Shown piece by piece: positions 1 through 9,084 of a stretch of DNA of 64,000 bases. Source of the DNA: Imperialibacter sp040222385 (GTDB lineage Bacteria; Bacteroidota; Bacteroidia; Cytophagales; Cyclobacteriaceae); contig NZ_JAVKDF010000022.1 in NCBI RefSeq assembly GCF_040222385.1, forward strand, positions 372,001-436,000, given 5' to 3'. The position numbers and the translations under genes are program-made. Each line of letters starts with the position of its first letter. Within the stretch, counting starts at the first letter, position 1. Below the pieces are notes generated by a model. The model saw only the letters and a program-made list of their open reading frames with translations. It had not been told where the DNA came from and did no database searches.

Positions 1-1587
1 AACATTGCCGTCTTTGTCATACTGCGCCCCCTGATCGTCAAAAGCATGGGTCAGCTCGTGACCTATCACCATACCAATGCCGCCGTAGTTGATAGCATCG
101 TCGGCATTCACGTCGAAATAGGGATACTGGAGGATGCCTGCCGGGAAAACAATTTCATTGAATGAAGGCCGGTAGTAGGCCGTTACTGTCGATGGAGAAG
201 GCCCCCATTCGTGCTTGTAGGGCGGCTTATTAAGCTTGCCTAGCTGATACTTGTAATTGTCCTCTCTCAGGGCAATCACATTCTCAAAATACTTGCCACG
301 GTCGATGGTAACATCATACTCTCTCCACACATCCGGGTAGCCCACCTTTTTGGTGATGGCCCAAAGCTTTTCTTTGGCCTTCACTTTGGTGCTGTCGCTC
401 ATCCAGTCGAGCTTCTCAATCCGGGCTTCGAAAGCTTTTTGGAGGTTGTCCACCAGCTCCGAAATCCTCTTTTTGGCATCTTCACCAAAATAGCGCTTCA
501 CATAAAGCTGCCCGAGGGCAAAACCCATCTGTCTATCGACAGCTTCCGCCATTACCTGAGCCCGTGGCTTTTCGGTCGACTGTCCCGAGAGGGCTTTGTT
601 GTATTCGAACGACGCTTTTTCGAAAGGTCTGCTCAAAATCTGGTCGTAGGCCGCAATGGAGCTTGCTTTCAGGTAGGTTTTCCAGTCTTCAAGTGGCAGT
701 GAGCCCAGCAAAGTGTTCAATTTTTCGAAGTAGGCCGGCTGACGGATGTCAACCGTATCAGTATCAAGCCCAAGATTGTCCAGCAAGGCAGTCCACCCTA
801 TATTGGGTTGTGCCTTTTGTAGGTCAGCTACAGCCATCTTGTGGTAATTATTCTGAACGTCTCTGCGCTGTATCCTTGTTTTATGTGACTCCGCCAGTTG
901 CTTCTCTATGTCATAAACCAGACCTGCTTTGGAGGCCGCTTCACCTGCCTCTTCGCCGGTCAACTCAAACAGTCTGGCAATGTAGCCCCGGTAGGCCATT
1001 TGAATGCCCAGAGTTGAGGAATCAGTTTTGAAATAATAGTCCCGGTCGGGTAGCCCAAGACCAGCCTGCCCAAAATGAGCGATATTAATTGTGCTGTTCT
1101 TGTCGTCCGGAGAAATACCAGCGCTAATGATTGAGTTGTCGCCCAGTTTGGATTCATCTGCTATAAAGCTCATCAACGCTTTCAGGTCGTTGATAGCGGC
1201 AATTTTATCCAGCATCGGCTTGATGGGCTCAAAGCCCCGCCGATTGATCGCTGTCGTATCCATTCCTGATGCGAAAAAGTCGCCCACCTGCTGTTCGACC
1301 GTTGCGGCTGCATGGGTGCCTGTTGACACCTCTTCTAAAATGCTCTGAAGGAGCTTCTTTTGAGGAATATTGAGGAAACTGTACGATCCCACACCTGACT
1401 GGTCGTCGGCAATTCTCGCTGTGTCATACCAGATGCCGTTCACGTACATAAAAAAGTTGTCGCCGGGTTTGATCGAAGGATCAAGCCCCGGAACGTCCAC
1501 ATATTTTCTTTTAGGAGCACTTTGCTCCTGCTCTTGGCAGGCCACAACAGCAAGGGCTATAACAACGCAGTAAAGTATTCGCCTCAT
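1..1587 (-). CDS. M13 family zinc metallopeptidase (PepO/neprilysin-like), left-truncated
   Basis: Secreted zinc endopeptidase of the neprilysin family. The frame is open from an ATG at 1585-1587 to the left window edge, giving 529 codons of a family that is usually about 670 residues, so the C-terminal third lies outside. The N-terminus is a lipoprotein-type signal ending in a VVACQ lipobox. The body shows the M13 N-terminal fold, and the zinc motif GHELTH lies at residues 509-514, where H510, E511 and H514 are the catalytic and metal residues, followed by AFDDQG. The third zinc ligand (family ExxxD motif) would lie beyond the edge. The gene is divergent from the sigma-factor cassette across a 394-bp spacer. 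Family assignment is firm; substrate is unknown. Confidence 0.93.
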   Translation of the reverse strand, partial: MRRILYCVVIALAVVACQEQEQSAPKRKYVDVPGLDPSIKPGDNFFMYVNGIWYDTARIADDQSGVGSYSFLNIPQKKLLQSILEEVSTGTHAAATVEQQVGDFFASGMDTTAINRRGFEPIKPMLDKIAAINDLKALMSFIADESKLGDNSIISAGISPDDKNSTINIAHFGQAGLGLPDRDYYFKTDSSTLGIQMAYRGYIARLFELTGEEAGEAASKAGLVYDIEKQLAESHKTRIQRRDVQNNYHKMAVADLQKAQPNIGWTALLDNLGLDTDTVDIRQPAYFEKLNTLLGSLPLEDWKTYLKASSIAAYDQILSRPFEKASFEYNKALSGQSTEKPRAQVMAEAVDRQMGFALGQLYVKRYFGEDAKKRISELVDNLQKAFEARIEKLDWMSDSTKVKAKEKLWAITKKVGYPDVWREYDVTIDRGKYFENVIALREDNYKYQLGKLNKPPYKHEWGPSPSTVTAYYRPSFNEIVFPAGILQYPYFDVNADDAINYGGIGMVIGHELTHAFDDQGAQYDKDGNV

Positions 1588-1981
1588 AGGTTCGGTTAGT
1601 TTTTAGAAAGTTAGAAAGAATTCGAAGCAACCCACCCGACTATTCCGTCAGCGGGGGCTTATTGATGTGACTGCTTTCGAGCTATAATCGCTCGGGAAAA
1701 ATAACCTTTTGATGGTCGTTCAAAAAAAATTTCGTGTCAAATTGACACTTCAAGCCTATTTATACGTTCTTCCATGCTTTTCTGGCAATATATTATCGCT
1801 GCTATTTAGTATATTCAGCCTTATAACGTTGATAAATAAGGGGTGGTAATCTAAGTTATCGTCCTGGACCTCATCGACTAATCGGATTCTTAAAGCATGA
1901 CGTTATCTAAACTATTCAACCAAGTTAGAGTGGAAAAAATGCTATGCAGGGTAATATTTCTATTGCTGAAACAAGTTTGTA
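1588..1981. other. Divergent intergenic region
   Basis: A 394-bp spacer between the divergently transcribed M13 peptidase and ECF sigma factor genes. It is AT-rich and should hold both promoters. Apart from one short palindrome, annotated separately, I see no gene or RNA in it. Confidence 0.6.
1734..1748. promoter_or_regulatory. Perfect palindrome, possible operator
   Basis: GTGTCAAATTGACAC is a perfect dyad with 7-bp arms around one base. It lies about 150 bp upstream of the M13 peptidase start and 230 bp upstream of the sigma factor. Its form fits a dimeric regulator site, but no regulator can be named. Confidence 0.35.
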
Positions 1982-2578
1982 TTGAATAGCGAACGGATCA
2001 TATCGACAACGGAAGCGGGCTCGCTTGATGATGAAATGCTTTGGGGGCAATTCAAGTCCGGCAACGAACTGGCATTTTCTGTGTTGTACAAACGCCACGT
2101 GAACAGGCTCTTCAACTATGGGATGCACACCTGCCGTGACAAGGAACTGGTCAAAGACTGCCTTCAGGAGTTGTTCACCCGGCTGTGGAGCAAAAGAGAA
2201 ACCCTTGGCGTGGCCGGTTCAGTGAACTACTATCTGTTCAAATCATTCAGAAGACTGCTCATCAGCCGACTCATAGCCAACCGTAAATTTGCCCTTCCTT
2301 TCCACGACAACCCTGACAGCATGTTTGAATTCATTCCATCCATTGAGGATACGATGATTGCCGGGGAGGCAAAAAAACAACAACTGGAGCAGCTGAAAGT
2401 GAGTTTCAATGCGCTCACCAAACGGCAACGGGAAGCCATTTTTCTCAAGTTTTTCAACGAGTTGAGCTATCATGAAGTCTCCTCGATTATGGAGGTGCAT
2501 GTGGATTCCGTCTACAACCTGATATCAAAAGCACTAACGGTGTTGAAGAAAAAACTGAAGGATAATCCCTCCTTCTGA
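1982..2578 (+). CDS. ECF RNA polymerase sigma factor (FecI-like)
   Basis: Alternative sigma factor of about 198 residues that should direct RNA polymerase to the uptake locus that follows. Region 2 covers roughly residues 20-95 (ELAFSVLYKRHVNRLFNYG, then DCLQELFTRLW). Region 4, with the helix-turn-helix, covers residues 140-195 (LTKRQREAIFLKF, SYHEVSSIMEV, VYNLISKAL). The longest start is TTG at 1982, because a stop lies in frame at 1967; the first ATG is at 2036, and either is possible since the spacing to region 2 fits both. FecR follows after 99 bp, which is the usual sigma/anti-sigma pairing in Bacteroidota, so activity is probably released by a signal from the SusC-like receptor downstream. 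Confidence 0.9.
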   Translation: MNSERIISTTEAGSLDDEMLWGQFKSGNELAFSVLYKRHVNRLFNYGMHTCRDKELVKDCLQELFTRLWSKRETLGVAGSVNYYLFKSFRRLLISRLIANRKFALPFHDNPDSMFEFIPSIEDTMIAGEAKKQQLEQLKVSFNALTKRQREAIFLKFFNELSYHEVSSIMEVHVDSVYNLISKALTVLKKKLKDNPSF

Positions 2579-2677
2579 CCTCCTTTCGGGCTTTTCTTGC
2601 GTGATAAAAAAATATTTCAAAAAAAGTGATGAGAAACAGGCGATGCTCTTCTCTTCTAAGCATTAAATAAGTTTCTA

Positions 2678-3691
2678 GTGAAAGACTATTACCACTTTTC
2701 GGCGAACGACTTTGCAATGGACGAAAGCTTTCGGGCCTGGGTATGGAGGCCTACTAACGAAAGTAATGTATTCTGGCGGGAATGGATCAGCAAGCATCCA
2801 GACAAGGCTGTGGAAGTTGAAGAAGCCATTGCTTTGCTGCAAAAACTCAACTTTCCCGTCTATTCTCTCTCAGAATCGGAAGTAGCTGGCCTGTGGAACA
2901 ATATAAAAGTCAACACACCACAGCCGACAGGCACGGACAGGAAACTTACAGCAGGTTTGTCGCCCAGCCCCTGGCGTTTGTCGGCTGTTGCTGCTGCAGC
3001 ACTGATAGCGATAGGCCTGGCCGTTTTTTTCATGTTCTTCCAAAAGGAGGTTCTTCACTATGAAACGGCATATGGTGAAACCAAACGTATTCTGCTCCCG
3101 GATAGCTCTTCGGTGGTTCTAAATGCAAACTCCAGCATTGTTTTCAGTAATGACTGGCAGCAGCAGCAAGCCAGAGAGGTATTGCTTGAAGGAGAGGCTT
3201 TTTTTGAAGTGGTCCATACCGTTGGCAACCAGCCATTCCGGGTGAAAGTAAGTGATGGGGTGGCCGTGGAAGTGCTTGGCACCAGCTTCAATGTTTACCA
3301 TCGCAAAGCCGACACCAAAGTCGTGCTGAATACCGGGCAAATTGCCCTTAGCTTCCCGGGAAACGACAAGGAGGAAAAAATATTGATGGAACCGGGTGAA
3401 CTGGTGGAGTACAAAAACAAACAATACAGCAAACGCAGGGTCGATACCGAAGTGTATGCAGCCTGGACAGATAACAAGGTAATTCTTGACGAAACTTCCC
3501 TGAAGGAAATGATAGAAATGGCCAACAACAACTTTGGGGTGACCATCCGTGTGCAGGCTGACAAAATGCTTCAACAAACGGTATCGGGGTCAATGCCTGT
3601 GGGTGATGCTGAAAGTTTTGTGCTTCAAGTGGCCAAAGTTTTTCAGCTAAAAGCTGAAAAAAGGAATGATTACTACCTATTGAAAGAATAG
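2678..3691 (+). CDS. FecR family anti-sigma factor
   Basis: Inner-membrane anti-sigma factor of about 337 residues. The N-terminal cytoplasmic part (about 1-95) carries an aromatic-rich sigma-binding region (FRAWVWRPT, FWREWISKHP). One transmembrane helix covers about residues 102-122 (AVAAAALIAIGLAVFFMFF). The periplasmic FecR domain follows (ETAYGETKRILLPDSSSVVLNA, GEAFFEV, VEVLGTSFNVY) with the C-terminal STN-like region typical of Bacteroidota FecR (VDTEVYAAWTDNKVI, LKEMIEMANNNFGV). The start is GTG at 2678; an ATG at 2717 would remove 13 residues. It lies between the sigma factor and the SusC receptor, whose own STN domain is the expected signalling partner. Confidence 0.92.
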   Translation: MKDYYHFSANDFAMDESFRAWVWRPTNESNVFWREWISKHPDKAVEVEEAIALLQKLNFPVYSLSESEVAGLWNNIKVNTPQPTGTDRKLTAGLSPSPWRLSAVAAAALIAIGLAVFFMFFQKEVLHYETAYGETKRILLPDSSSVVLNANSSIVFSNDWQQQQAREVLLEGEAFFEVVHTVGNQPFRVKVSDGVAVEVLGTSFNVYHRKADTKVVLNTGQIALSFPGNDKEEKILMEPGELVEYKNKQYSKRRVDTEVYAAWTDNKVILDETSLKEMIEMANNNFGVTIRVQADKMLQQTVSGSMPVGDAESFVLQVAKVFQLKAEKRNDYYLLKE

Positions 3692-3738
3692 CAATTCATA
3701 TATACTCTAAACAATGATAACACCTACATTAAACTACT

Positions 3739-6700
3739 ATGAGAAAGCTTTACCTAATTGTTTTTATCACCTGTGTGGTGGCAAATCAGGCAGTGCCACA
3801 ACACCAGCAAGTTCTAGCTTCTGCCTTCAGCCCGCAATCGATTGCGGTAACGAAAACTGAGTCCATTTCCCTTGAAAAAGGGTTGGAACAGCTGGAGAGA
3901 AAATTCAATGTGTCTATTGCCTACCGTGATGAATGGGTGAAAGACAAGAAGGTGCAGATACCATCCTCTGATTTGCGAACGGTGGAAGAAGCATTGGGCG
4001 AACTGCTGAGTGAAACAGAGCTTTCCTATGAAAAAGCGGGCTCTGGATTCTACGTCATTTCACTAAAGAGCCTTCAGAATGCGGGGCTCTCAGAGTCGGC
4101 TTCCACGTCGAAGACATCCGGTTTATCAGCCAGTGTTACCTCCCCTGCTGCCAACCTTAGCCTCAAGGCCTTTTCCAAATCGGCCCGCAGGCAGAAAAAG
4201 GAAACGCAGCGTGAAATCACTGTCAGTGGAACCGTAAAAGATGAAAATGGCAATGGCTTTCCTGGTGTGAACGTGATATTGAAAGGCTCCTCAACGGGAA
4301 CCTCCACTGATGCCAACGGAAAATATTCCCTTTCGGTACCCGATGACAACTCAGTCCTGGTATTCTCAGCCATTGGCTACGCCACACAAGAAGTGAACGT
4401 TGGTGCAAGAAGTATCATTGACATTTCTCTGGAATTGGATGTGAAGTCGCTGGAAACAGTGGTGGTTACCGCTCTGGGGCTGGAAAGGTCATCCAAAAGC
4501 CTTGGATATGCCACTTCCACCATCAATTCCGATGAGCTGTCAATCAACCGTACCCCGAACATGATGAATGCGCTGACGGGCAAAATTGCAGGTGTGAGCA
4601 TTTCCGGCCTTGGAACTGGCCCTGCGGGCACATCAAAAATCCGTATTCGTGGCCAGTCGTCTATTTCAGGTCAAAATAACCCGCTCATTGTTGTGAACGG
4701 GGTACCCATTGACAATACCAACTTTGGCTCCAACCCTGGAAATGCGGGTTCGGATAGTTCAATTGGCGTAAGAGGCGGAGGAAACACTTCGGACGGCGGT
4801 GACGGACTTTCCAGCATCAACCCCGACGATATCGAGAGCATGACTGTGCTAAAAGGTGCGGCCGCATCAGCCCTTTACGGATCCCGTGCCAAAGACGGTG
4901 TGATCATGATTACCACCAAATCGAGGGGTACAACCAAAGGCCTGGGCGTAACCTACAATATGAACTATACCAATGAAGCGCCGCTTGATTTTACCGACTA
5001 CCAGTACGAGTACGGTCAGGGTGAAAACGGAGTAAGACCCACTGCACCAAACCCAACATCTGGTCAATGGTCATTTGGCGAAAAGTTTCAGCCAGGCATG
5101 ACACAGGTTTTGTTCGACGGCGTAACAGTTCCTTATGAGCCACAAAGAGGCCGTCTGCTGGACTTTTACCGCCATGGCCAGAACTTCACTAACACAATAA
5201 CGCTGGCTGGCAACACCGACAAAGGAGGACTTAATCTTTCTTTTGCTGACATGAGCAGCCAGGGGATTGTACCAAACAATACATTCGACAGAAAGACCAT
5301 CAATCTTGGATTCGGCTATGACCTTTCATCCAAACTAAGCTTCAAGGGAAATATCAACTACTCCAATGAGTATAACAAGAACCCACCAAACGTAGGACAG
5401 CAAGACAATACCATCCCCACGTCGCTCATGGCAATGTCAAATTCCATGCCCCTTGATGTGTTGAACGACAACAGATACAATGCCCAGGGAAATGAATACA
5501 TCTATTCACGGTTTATGAACAGGACGAATCCCTATTTCATTTTGTCGGATCAGTTTCAGAACATCCGCCGGGATAGAATATTTGGCAACCTTTCTGTGAA
5601 ATACGACATTACCAACTGGCTTTTTGTGCAGGGTCGTGTAGGTCAGGATTACTGGTCACGTGACCAGGATTACAACAACTTCCCCACCGGCCAGGCCTCA
5701 AGGGCAGCTGCACCAGCAGGTTTCGTCAATGGATTGTACACCCAGGAAGCCCGCAGATTCAGAGAAATCAACAAGGATTTCCTCATCTCAGCTACCAAGG
5801 AATTTGGTGATATCGGCGTTAACATCACCGCTGGTGGTAACCAGATGTACAGAAGATCCGACCTCAACAGCGTACAAGTGACTGATTTTGTGGTTCGGGG
5901 CCTCTACACCGTGCAAAACGGAAGAGCGAAAGATCCACTTTATGACCTGTCTGAGAGAGGTGTAAATTCTCTTTATGGGTCTGCTGAAGTGAACTACAAG
6001 CGTTTTATCTACTTGAACACCACCCTGCGCAACGACTGGTTCTCTACGTTGTCAGAAGCCAACAGAAGCATTTTGTACCCCTCAGTTTCTGCCAGTTACG
6101 TATTTTCCGAGTCGTTCGACGCCCCTGGCTGGCTGAACTTTGGGAAATTCAGAGCTGCCTTTGCACAGGTGGGTAGCGATACCGATGTGCCCCCCTACTC
6201 AAATGTGCTGTTCTATGGTGTCAACCCAAACTTAGCGTTGAATCCCTCCGGCACCGGGCAACCGGTGGGTGGATCCTCGGGCAATACGGTTCCCAACCCC
6301 AATCTGAAGCCGATGCAAACATCTGAAACCGAACTGGGACTTGAGATGAGAATGTTTAACAATCGGGTGGGACTTGACGTGGCTGTCTACAAAAAAATCA
6401 CTACCGATCAGATTGTGCAAGCACAGATTTCCGATGCCTCCGGTTTCATTGACACCCGCATCAACAGCGGACAGAGCCAAAATAAGGGCATTGAGATGCT
6501 GCTGAATTTGACTCCGGTAAAAACTGTCGATTTTTCCTGGGACTTCACTTTCACTGGCGCCTACAATATCACCAAGGTGCTTAGCCTGCTTACCGACACT
6601 CCAGGTGAAAGGATTACCGTGGGTACTCACGTGTTCAATGGTGAGCTGAGGCAGATTGTTGGTGAAGAAATGGGACAAATTGCAGGTTTTGGTTACCGGA

Positions 6701-7305
6701 GAGACGACAGTGGCCGCCAGATATTTGGCACCAATGGATTGCCTCTGAGAACGTTGGATCTTGTGAATTTTGGTAGTGCGCTGCCAAAATGGGTAGGAGG
6801 CTTCAATAACGCCTTCAACTACAAAGGGGTATCTCTTTCCTTTCTGATAGATTTCAAGTTGGGGAACAAAATGCTCTCTGGTACCAACTTCAACGCTTAC
6901 CGTCACGGCCTTCACAAAGCAACACTTGAAGGCAGAGAGAATGGTGTTGTGGGCGATGGCGTTGACATCGACGGCAACGTGAATTCAGTAGTGGCACCTG
7001 TGCAAGCCTATTGGGAAATTGTGAGATCTCAGGCACTCATTGAGCCTGTGGTATATAACGGAGGCTACTGGAAATTACGTCAAATAACAGCCGGTTATGA
7101 TTTCACCAGGTTCTTCTCTCCCGATTCTCCAATCAAAGGACTGAGGCTGAACCTTGTGGCGAACAATGTGCTACTCCTGAAGAAATGGGTGGATAACATC
7201 GATCCTGAAAGTTTCGGCTATAGTTCCGACAACGTGGTTGGGATGGAGTCGCCAGGGCTGCTCACAACAAGGAGTATGGGCTTCAACCTGAATGTTAAAT
7301 TTTAA
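3739..7305 (+). CDS. SusC/RagA family TonB-dependent receptor with STN signalling domain
   Basis: Outer-membrane TonB-dependent importer, 1188 residues. The order is signal peptide (1-20), an STN domain at about 42-110 that links the receptor to FecR, a carboxypeptidase-regulatory-like beta-sandwich at about 158-232 (ITVSGTVKDENGNGFPGVNV), a plug at about 245-400 (IRIRGQSSISGQNNPLIVVNG, SALYGSRAKDGVIMITTK), then a long beta-barrel ending in the aromatic signature NLNVKF. The length is normal for the family and there is no frameshift. The SusD partner starts 11 bp downstream. The STN domain and the sigma/FecR pair upstream imply that the substrate induces its own uptake. The substrate is not identifiable; the neighbouring dehydratase hints at a sugar or sugar acid. 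Confidence 0.95.
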   Translation: MRKLYLIVFITCVVANQAVPQHQQVLASAFSPQSIAVTKTESISLEKGLEQLERKFNVSIAYRDEWVKDKKVQIPSSDLRTVEEALGELLSETELSYEKAGSGFYVISLKSLQNAGLSESASTSKTSGLSASVTSPAANLSLKAFSKSARRQKKETQREITVSGTVKDENGNGFPGVNVILKGSSTGTSTDANGKYSLSVPDDNSVLVFSAIGYATQEVNVGARSIIDISLELDVKSLETVVVTALGLERSSKSLGYATSTINSDELSINRTPNMMNALTGKIAGVSISGLGTGPAGTSKIRIRGQSSISGQNNPLIVVNGVPIDNTNFGSNPGNAGSDSSIGVRGGGNTSDGGDGLSSINPDDIESMTVLKGAAASALYGSRAKDGVIMITTKSRGTTKGLGVTYNMNYTNEAPLDFTDYQYEYGQGENGVRPTAPNPTSGQWSFGEKFQPGMTQVLFDGVTVPYEPQRGRLLDFYRHGQNFTNTITLAGNTDKGGLNLSFADMSSQGIVPNNTFDRKTINLGFGYDLSSKLSFKGNINYSNEYNKNPPNVGQQDNTIPTSLMAMSNSMPLDVLNDNRYNAQGNEYIYSRFMNRTNPYFILSDQFQNIRRDRIFGNLSVKYDITNWLFVQGRVGQDYWSRDQDYNNFPTGQASRAAAPAGFVNGLYTQEARRFREINKDFLISATKEFGDIGVNITAGGNQMYRRSDLNSVQVTDFVVRGLYTVQNGRAKDPLYDLSERGVNSLYGSAEVNYKRFIYLNTTLRNDWFSTLSEANRSILYPSVSASYVFSESFDAPGWLNFGKFRAAFAQVGSDTDVPPYSNVLFYGVNPNLALNPSGTGQPVGGSSGNTVPNPNLKPMQTSETELGLEMRMFNNRVGLDVAVYKKITTDQIVQAQISDASGFIDTRINSGQSQNKGIEMLLNLTPVKTVDFSWDFTFTGAYNITKVLSLLTDTPGERITVGTHVFNGELRQIVGEEMGQIAGFGYRRDDSGRQIFGTNGLPLRTLDLVNFGSALPKWVGGFNNAFNYKGVSLSFLIDFKLGNKMLSGTNFNAYRHGLHKATLEGRENGVVGDGVDIDGNVNSVVAPVQAYWEIVRSQALIEPVVYNGGYWKLRQITAGYDFTRFFSPDSPIKGLRLNLVANNVLLLKKWVDNIDPESFGYSSDNVVGMESPGLLTTRSMGFNLNVKF

Positions 7306-7316
7306 TCAAACGCATC

Positions 7317-8834
7317 ATGAAAAATATAACTAAACTATCTCTGTTAATATTTTCGTTCGTTTTCATCATGTCATGCGACAATGAGTTTGATGAAATGAAT
7401 AAAAGCAAGACGGGGGCCACCTCAATCGACCCCGTATTCATTCTCAACAGGGCAGCAATCAATTCGTCCTTTCCTGCGTCCACACTTATTTTCGAAATGG
7501 GCATTGTACAGCAGATCATTTCGCCCAACTCAGGTGTGCTTACCGGTGCTAACTATAACCAGGACAATCGGGCCTCAACGCAGGTAAACTGGCAAACCTA
7601 CTACCGCAACGTCATCAGAGATACCAAAGACATCATCAGTCAAACAACAGATGACCCAGCCAGAACGAACCTGCTAAATATGGCAAGGATTCTGCAGGCC
7701 CATGCGTTTATGGTGCTTACCGATAGCTATGGAGACATACCCTATACAGATGGTGGCGATGGCTACAACACGCAGATTTTCTTTCCTGCCTATGATACCC
7801 AGGAGTCTATTTATCCTAAACTCATTCAGGAACTAAGCGAGGCTTCAGCTGCATTAAACGCCAGTGGAAAAGTGGAAACGGCCGATGTTTTATATGGTGG
7901 CGATGTGGCAAAGTGGAAAAAGTTTGGCTACTCGCTGATGTTAAGAGCCGGAATGAGGCTCAGTGAGGCCAATGCAAGCCTTGCGCAAAGCACAGTGGCA
8001 GCAGCCTTCAGTGGTGGCCCGATCCTCGACAATGCCGACAATGTTTACGTGCGACACGACGCCAATTACTCCAACCCGCTCGGAGCCACACTCAACTCTA
8101 CTGAGGCGGCAAATATCTACCTGGCAAAGCCATTCGTTGATGTTTTGCAGGCAACCAACGACCCCAGACTGTCTGCCATCGCCATTCGTTATGTAGGCGC
8201 TACTTCCGGGCCCACGCAGGTTGTTGAAGTTGGTTCTTATGAGGCTGACGATCAGATCGGTATGCCAATGGGCCACGACAACGGAACGGTGGCCGCCGCC
8301 GCAGAAGCAGATGGGTTGGCAAGTTTCTATGATTACAGCCAGGTGGATCGTCGTCGGATGACGAGCCGTGCCGCACCAGCCTTTTTTGTAACCGCAGCTC
8401 AAACCAATTTGCTGTTGGCTGAAGCAAGGTTCAGAGGGTGGATCACCACTGGCAGTGCTGCGCAGTACTTTTCTGATGGCATTGCCGCCCATATGGATCA
8501 ACTGGCAACGTTCGGCGCAGCTTCAGCGGTAGCGGCTACAGACAGAGATGACTATATTGCAGCAAACCCACTTGGGGCAGGCACCGAACTGGAACAAATC
8601 AATGTCCAGTACTGGATAGCCTCGTTTTTGAACGGACCAGAGGCATTCGCTAATTTCAGAAGAAGTGGTTTCCCAGTTCTGGAAGTAAATCCTTATCCGG
8701 GCAAAGAAGTTGACTTTATCAACAGACTGACCTATCCAAACTCGGAAATATCAGTTAATACCGAGAATGTAAATGCGGCCATTGCAACGCAGGGGCCTGA
8801 CGACCTCGCCACCAAGGTGTGGTGGCATAAGTAA
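7317..8834 (+). CDS. SusD/RagB family nutrient-binding lipoprotein
   Basis: Surface lipoprotein of 505 residues that caps the SusC channel and captures substrate. The signal peptide ends in a lipobox (FIMSC, acylated C20). The body matches the SusD-like_2 type of alpha-helical TPR-like fold, with the landmarks TNLLNMARILQAHAFMVLTD (about 118-137), YGDIPYTD and KWKKFGYSLMLRAGMRL, and a C-terminal substrate-lid region. It is co-transcribed with susC at 11-bp spacing. A strong hairpin follows 11 bp after the stop, so part of the transcription may end here. Ligand specificity cannot be read from sequence. Confidence 0.93.
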   Translation: MKNITKLSLLIFSFVFIMSCDNEFDEMNKSKTGATSIDPVFILNRAAINSSFPASTLIFEMGIVQQIISPNSGVLTGANYNQDNRASTQVNWQTYYRNVIRDTKDIISQTTDDPARTNLLNMARILQAHAFMVLTDSYGDIPYTDGGDGYNTQIFFPAYDTQESIYPKLIQELSEASAALNASGKVETADVLYGGDVAKWKKFGYSLMLRAGMRLSEANASLAQSTVAAAFSGGPILDNADNVYVRHDANYSNPLGATLNSTEAANIYLAKPFVDVLQATNDPRLSAIAIRYVGATSGPTQVVEVGSYEADDQIGMPMGHDNGTVAAAAEADGLASFYDYSQVDRRRMTSRAAPAFFVTAAQTNLLLAEARFRGWITTGSAAQYFSDGIAAHMDQLATFGAASAVAATDRDDYIAANPLGAGTELEQINVQYWIASFLNGPEAFANFRRSGFPVLEVNPYPGKEVDFINRLTYPNSEISVNTENVNAAIATQGPDDLATKVWWHK

Positions 8835-8845
8835 AAAAGGAGATT

Positions 8846-8878
8846 CTGTAAGAGGCACTGGTTTATCGCCTCTTACAG
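8846..8878 (+). terminator. Stem-loop after the SusD gene
   Basis: Perfect 11-bp inverted repeat (CTGTAAGAGGC / GCCTCTTACAG) with an 11-nt loop, 11 bp after the susD stop. It is preceded by an A-rich run but lacks a clear T tract, so it may attenuate or protect the transcript rather than end it fully before the dehydratase gene. Confidence 0.6.
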
Positions 8879-9084
8879 GATCACTTACCTTACTCGTACT
8901 GTCCTATCTCACAGGCAAGCAAGAGCTTTCAGTCATCAAGCTGATGGCGGGCGATGCCTTATTTCAACACCGTCCCTGCCGCCTTCAGGAGCTATTCTGG
9001 CCAACCATACTTCCCGATATATCGGGGCAGCACCATCCATCCTATCCGTCAGTTCAATTGATCACCCTTAAAAAAAGAAATCCA

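Noticed and set aside
8773..9084. Longer start for the enolase-superfamily protein
   Set aside because: The frame is open to 8773, but this overlaps the SusD gene and the stem-loop at 8846-8878 and would bury the Tat signal inside the protein.
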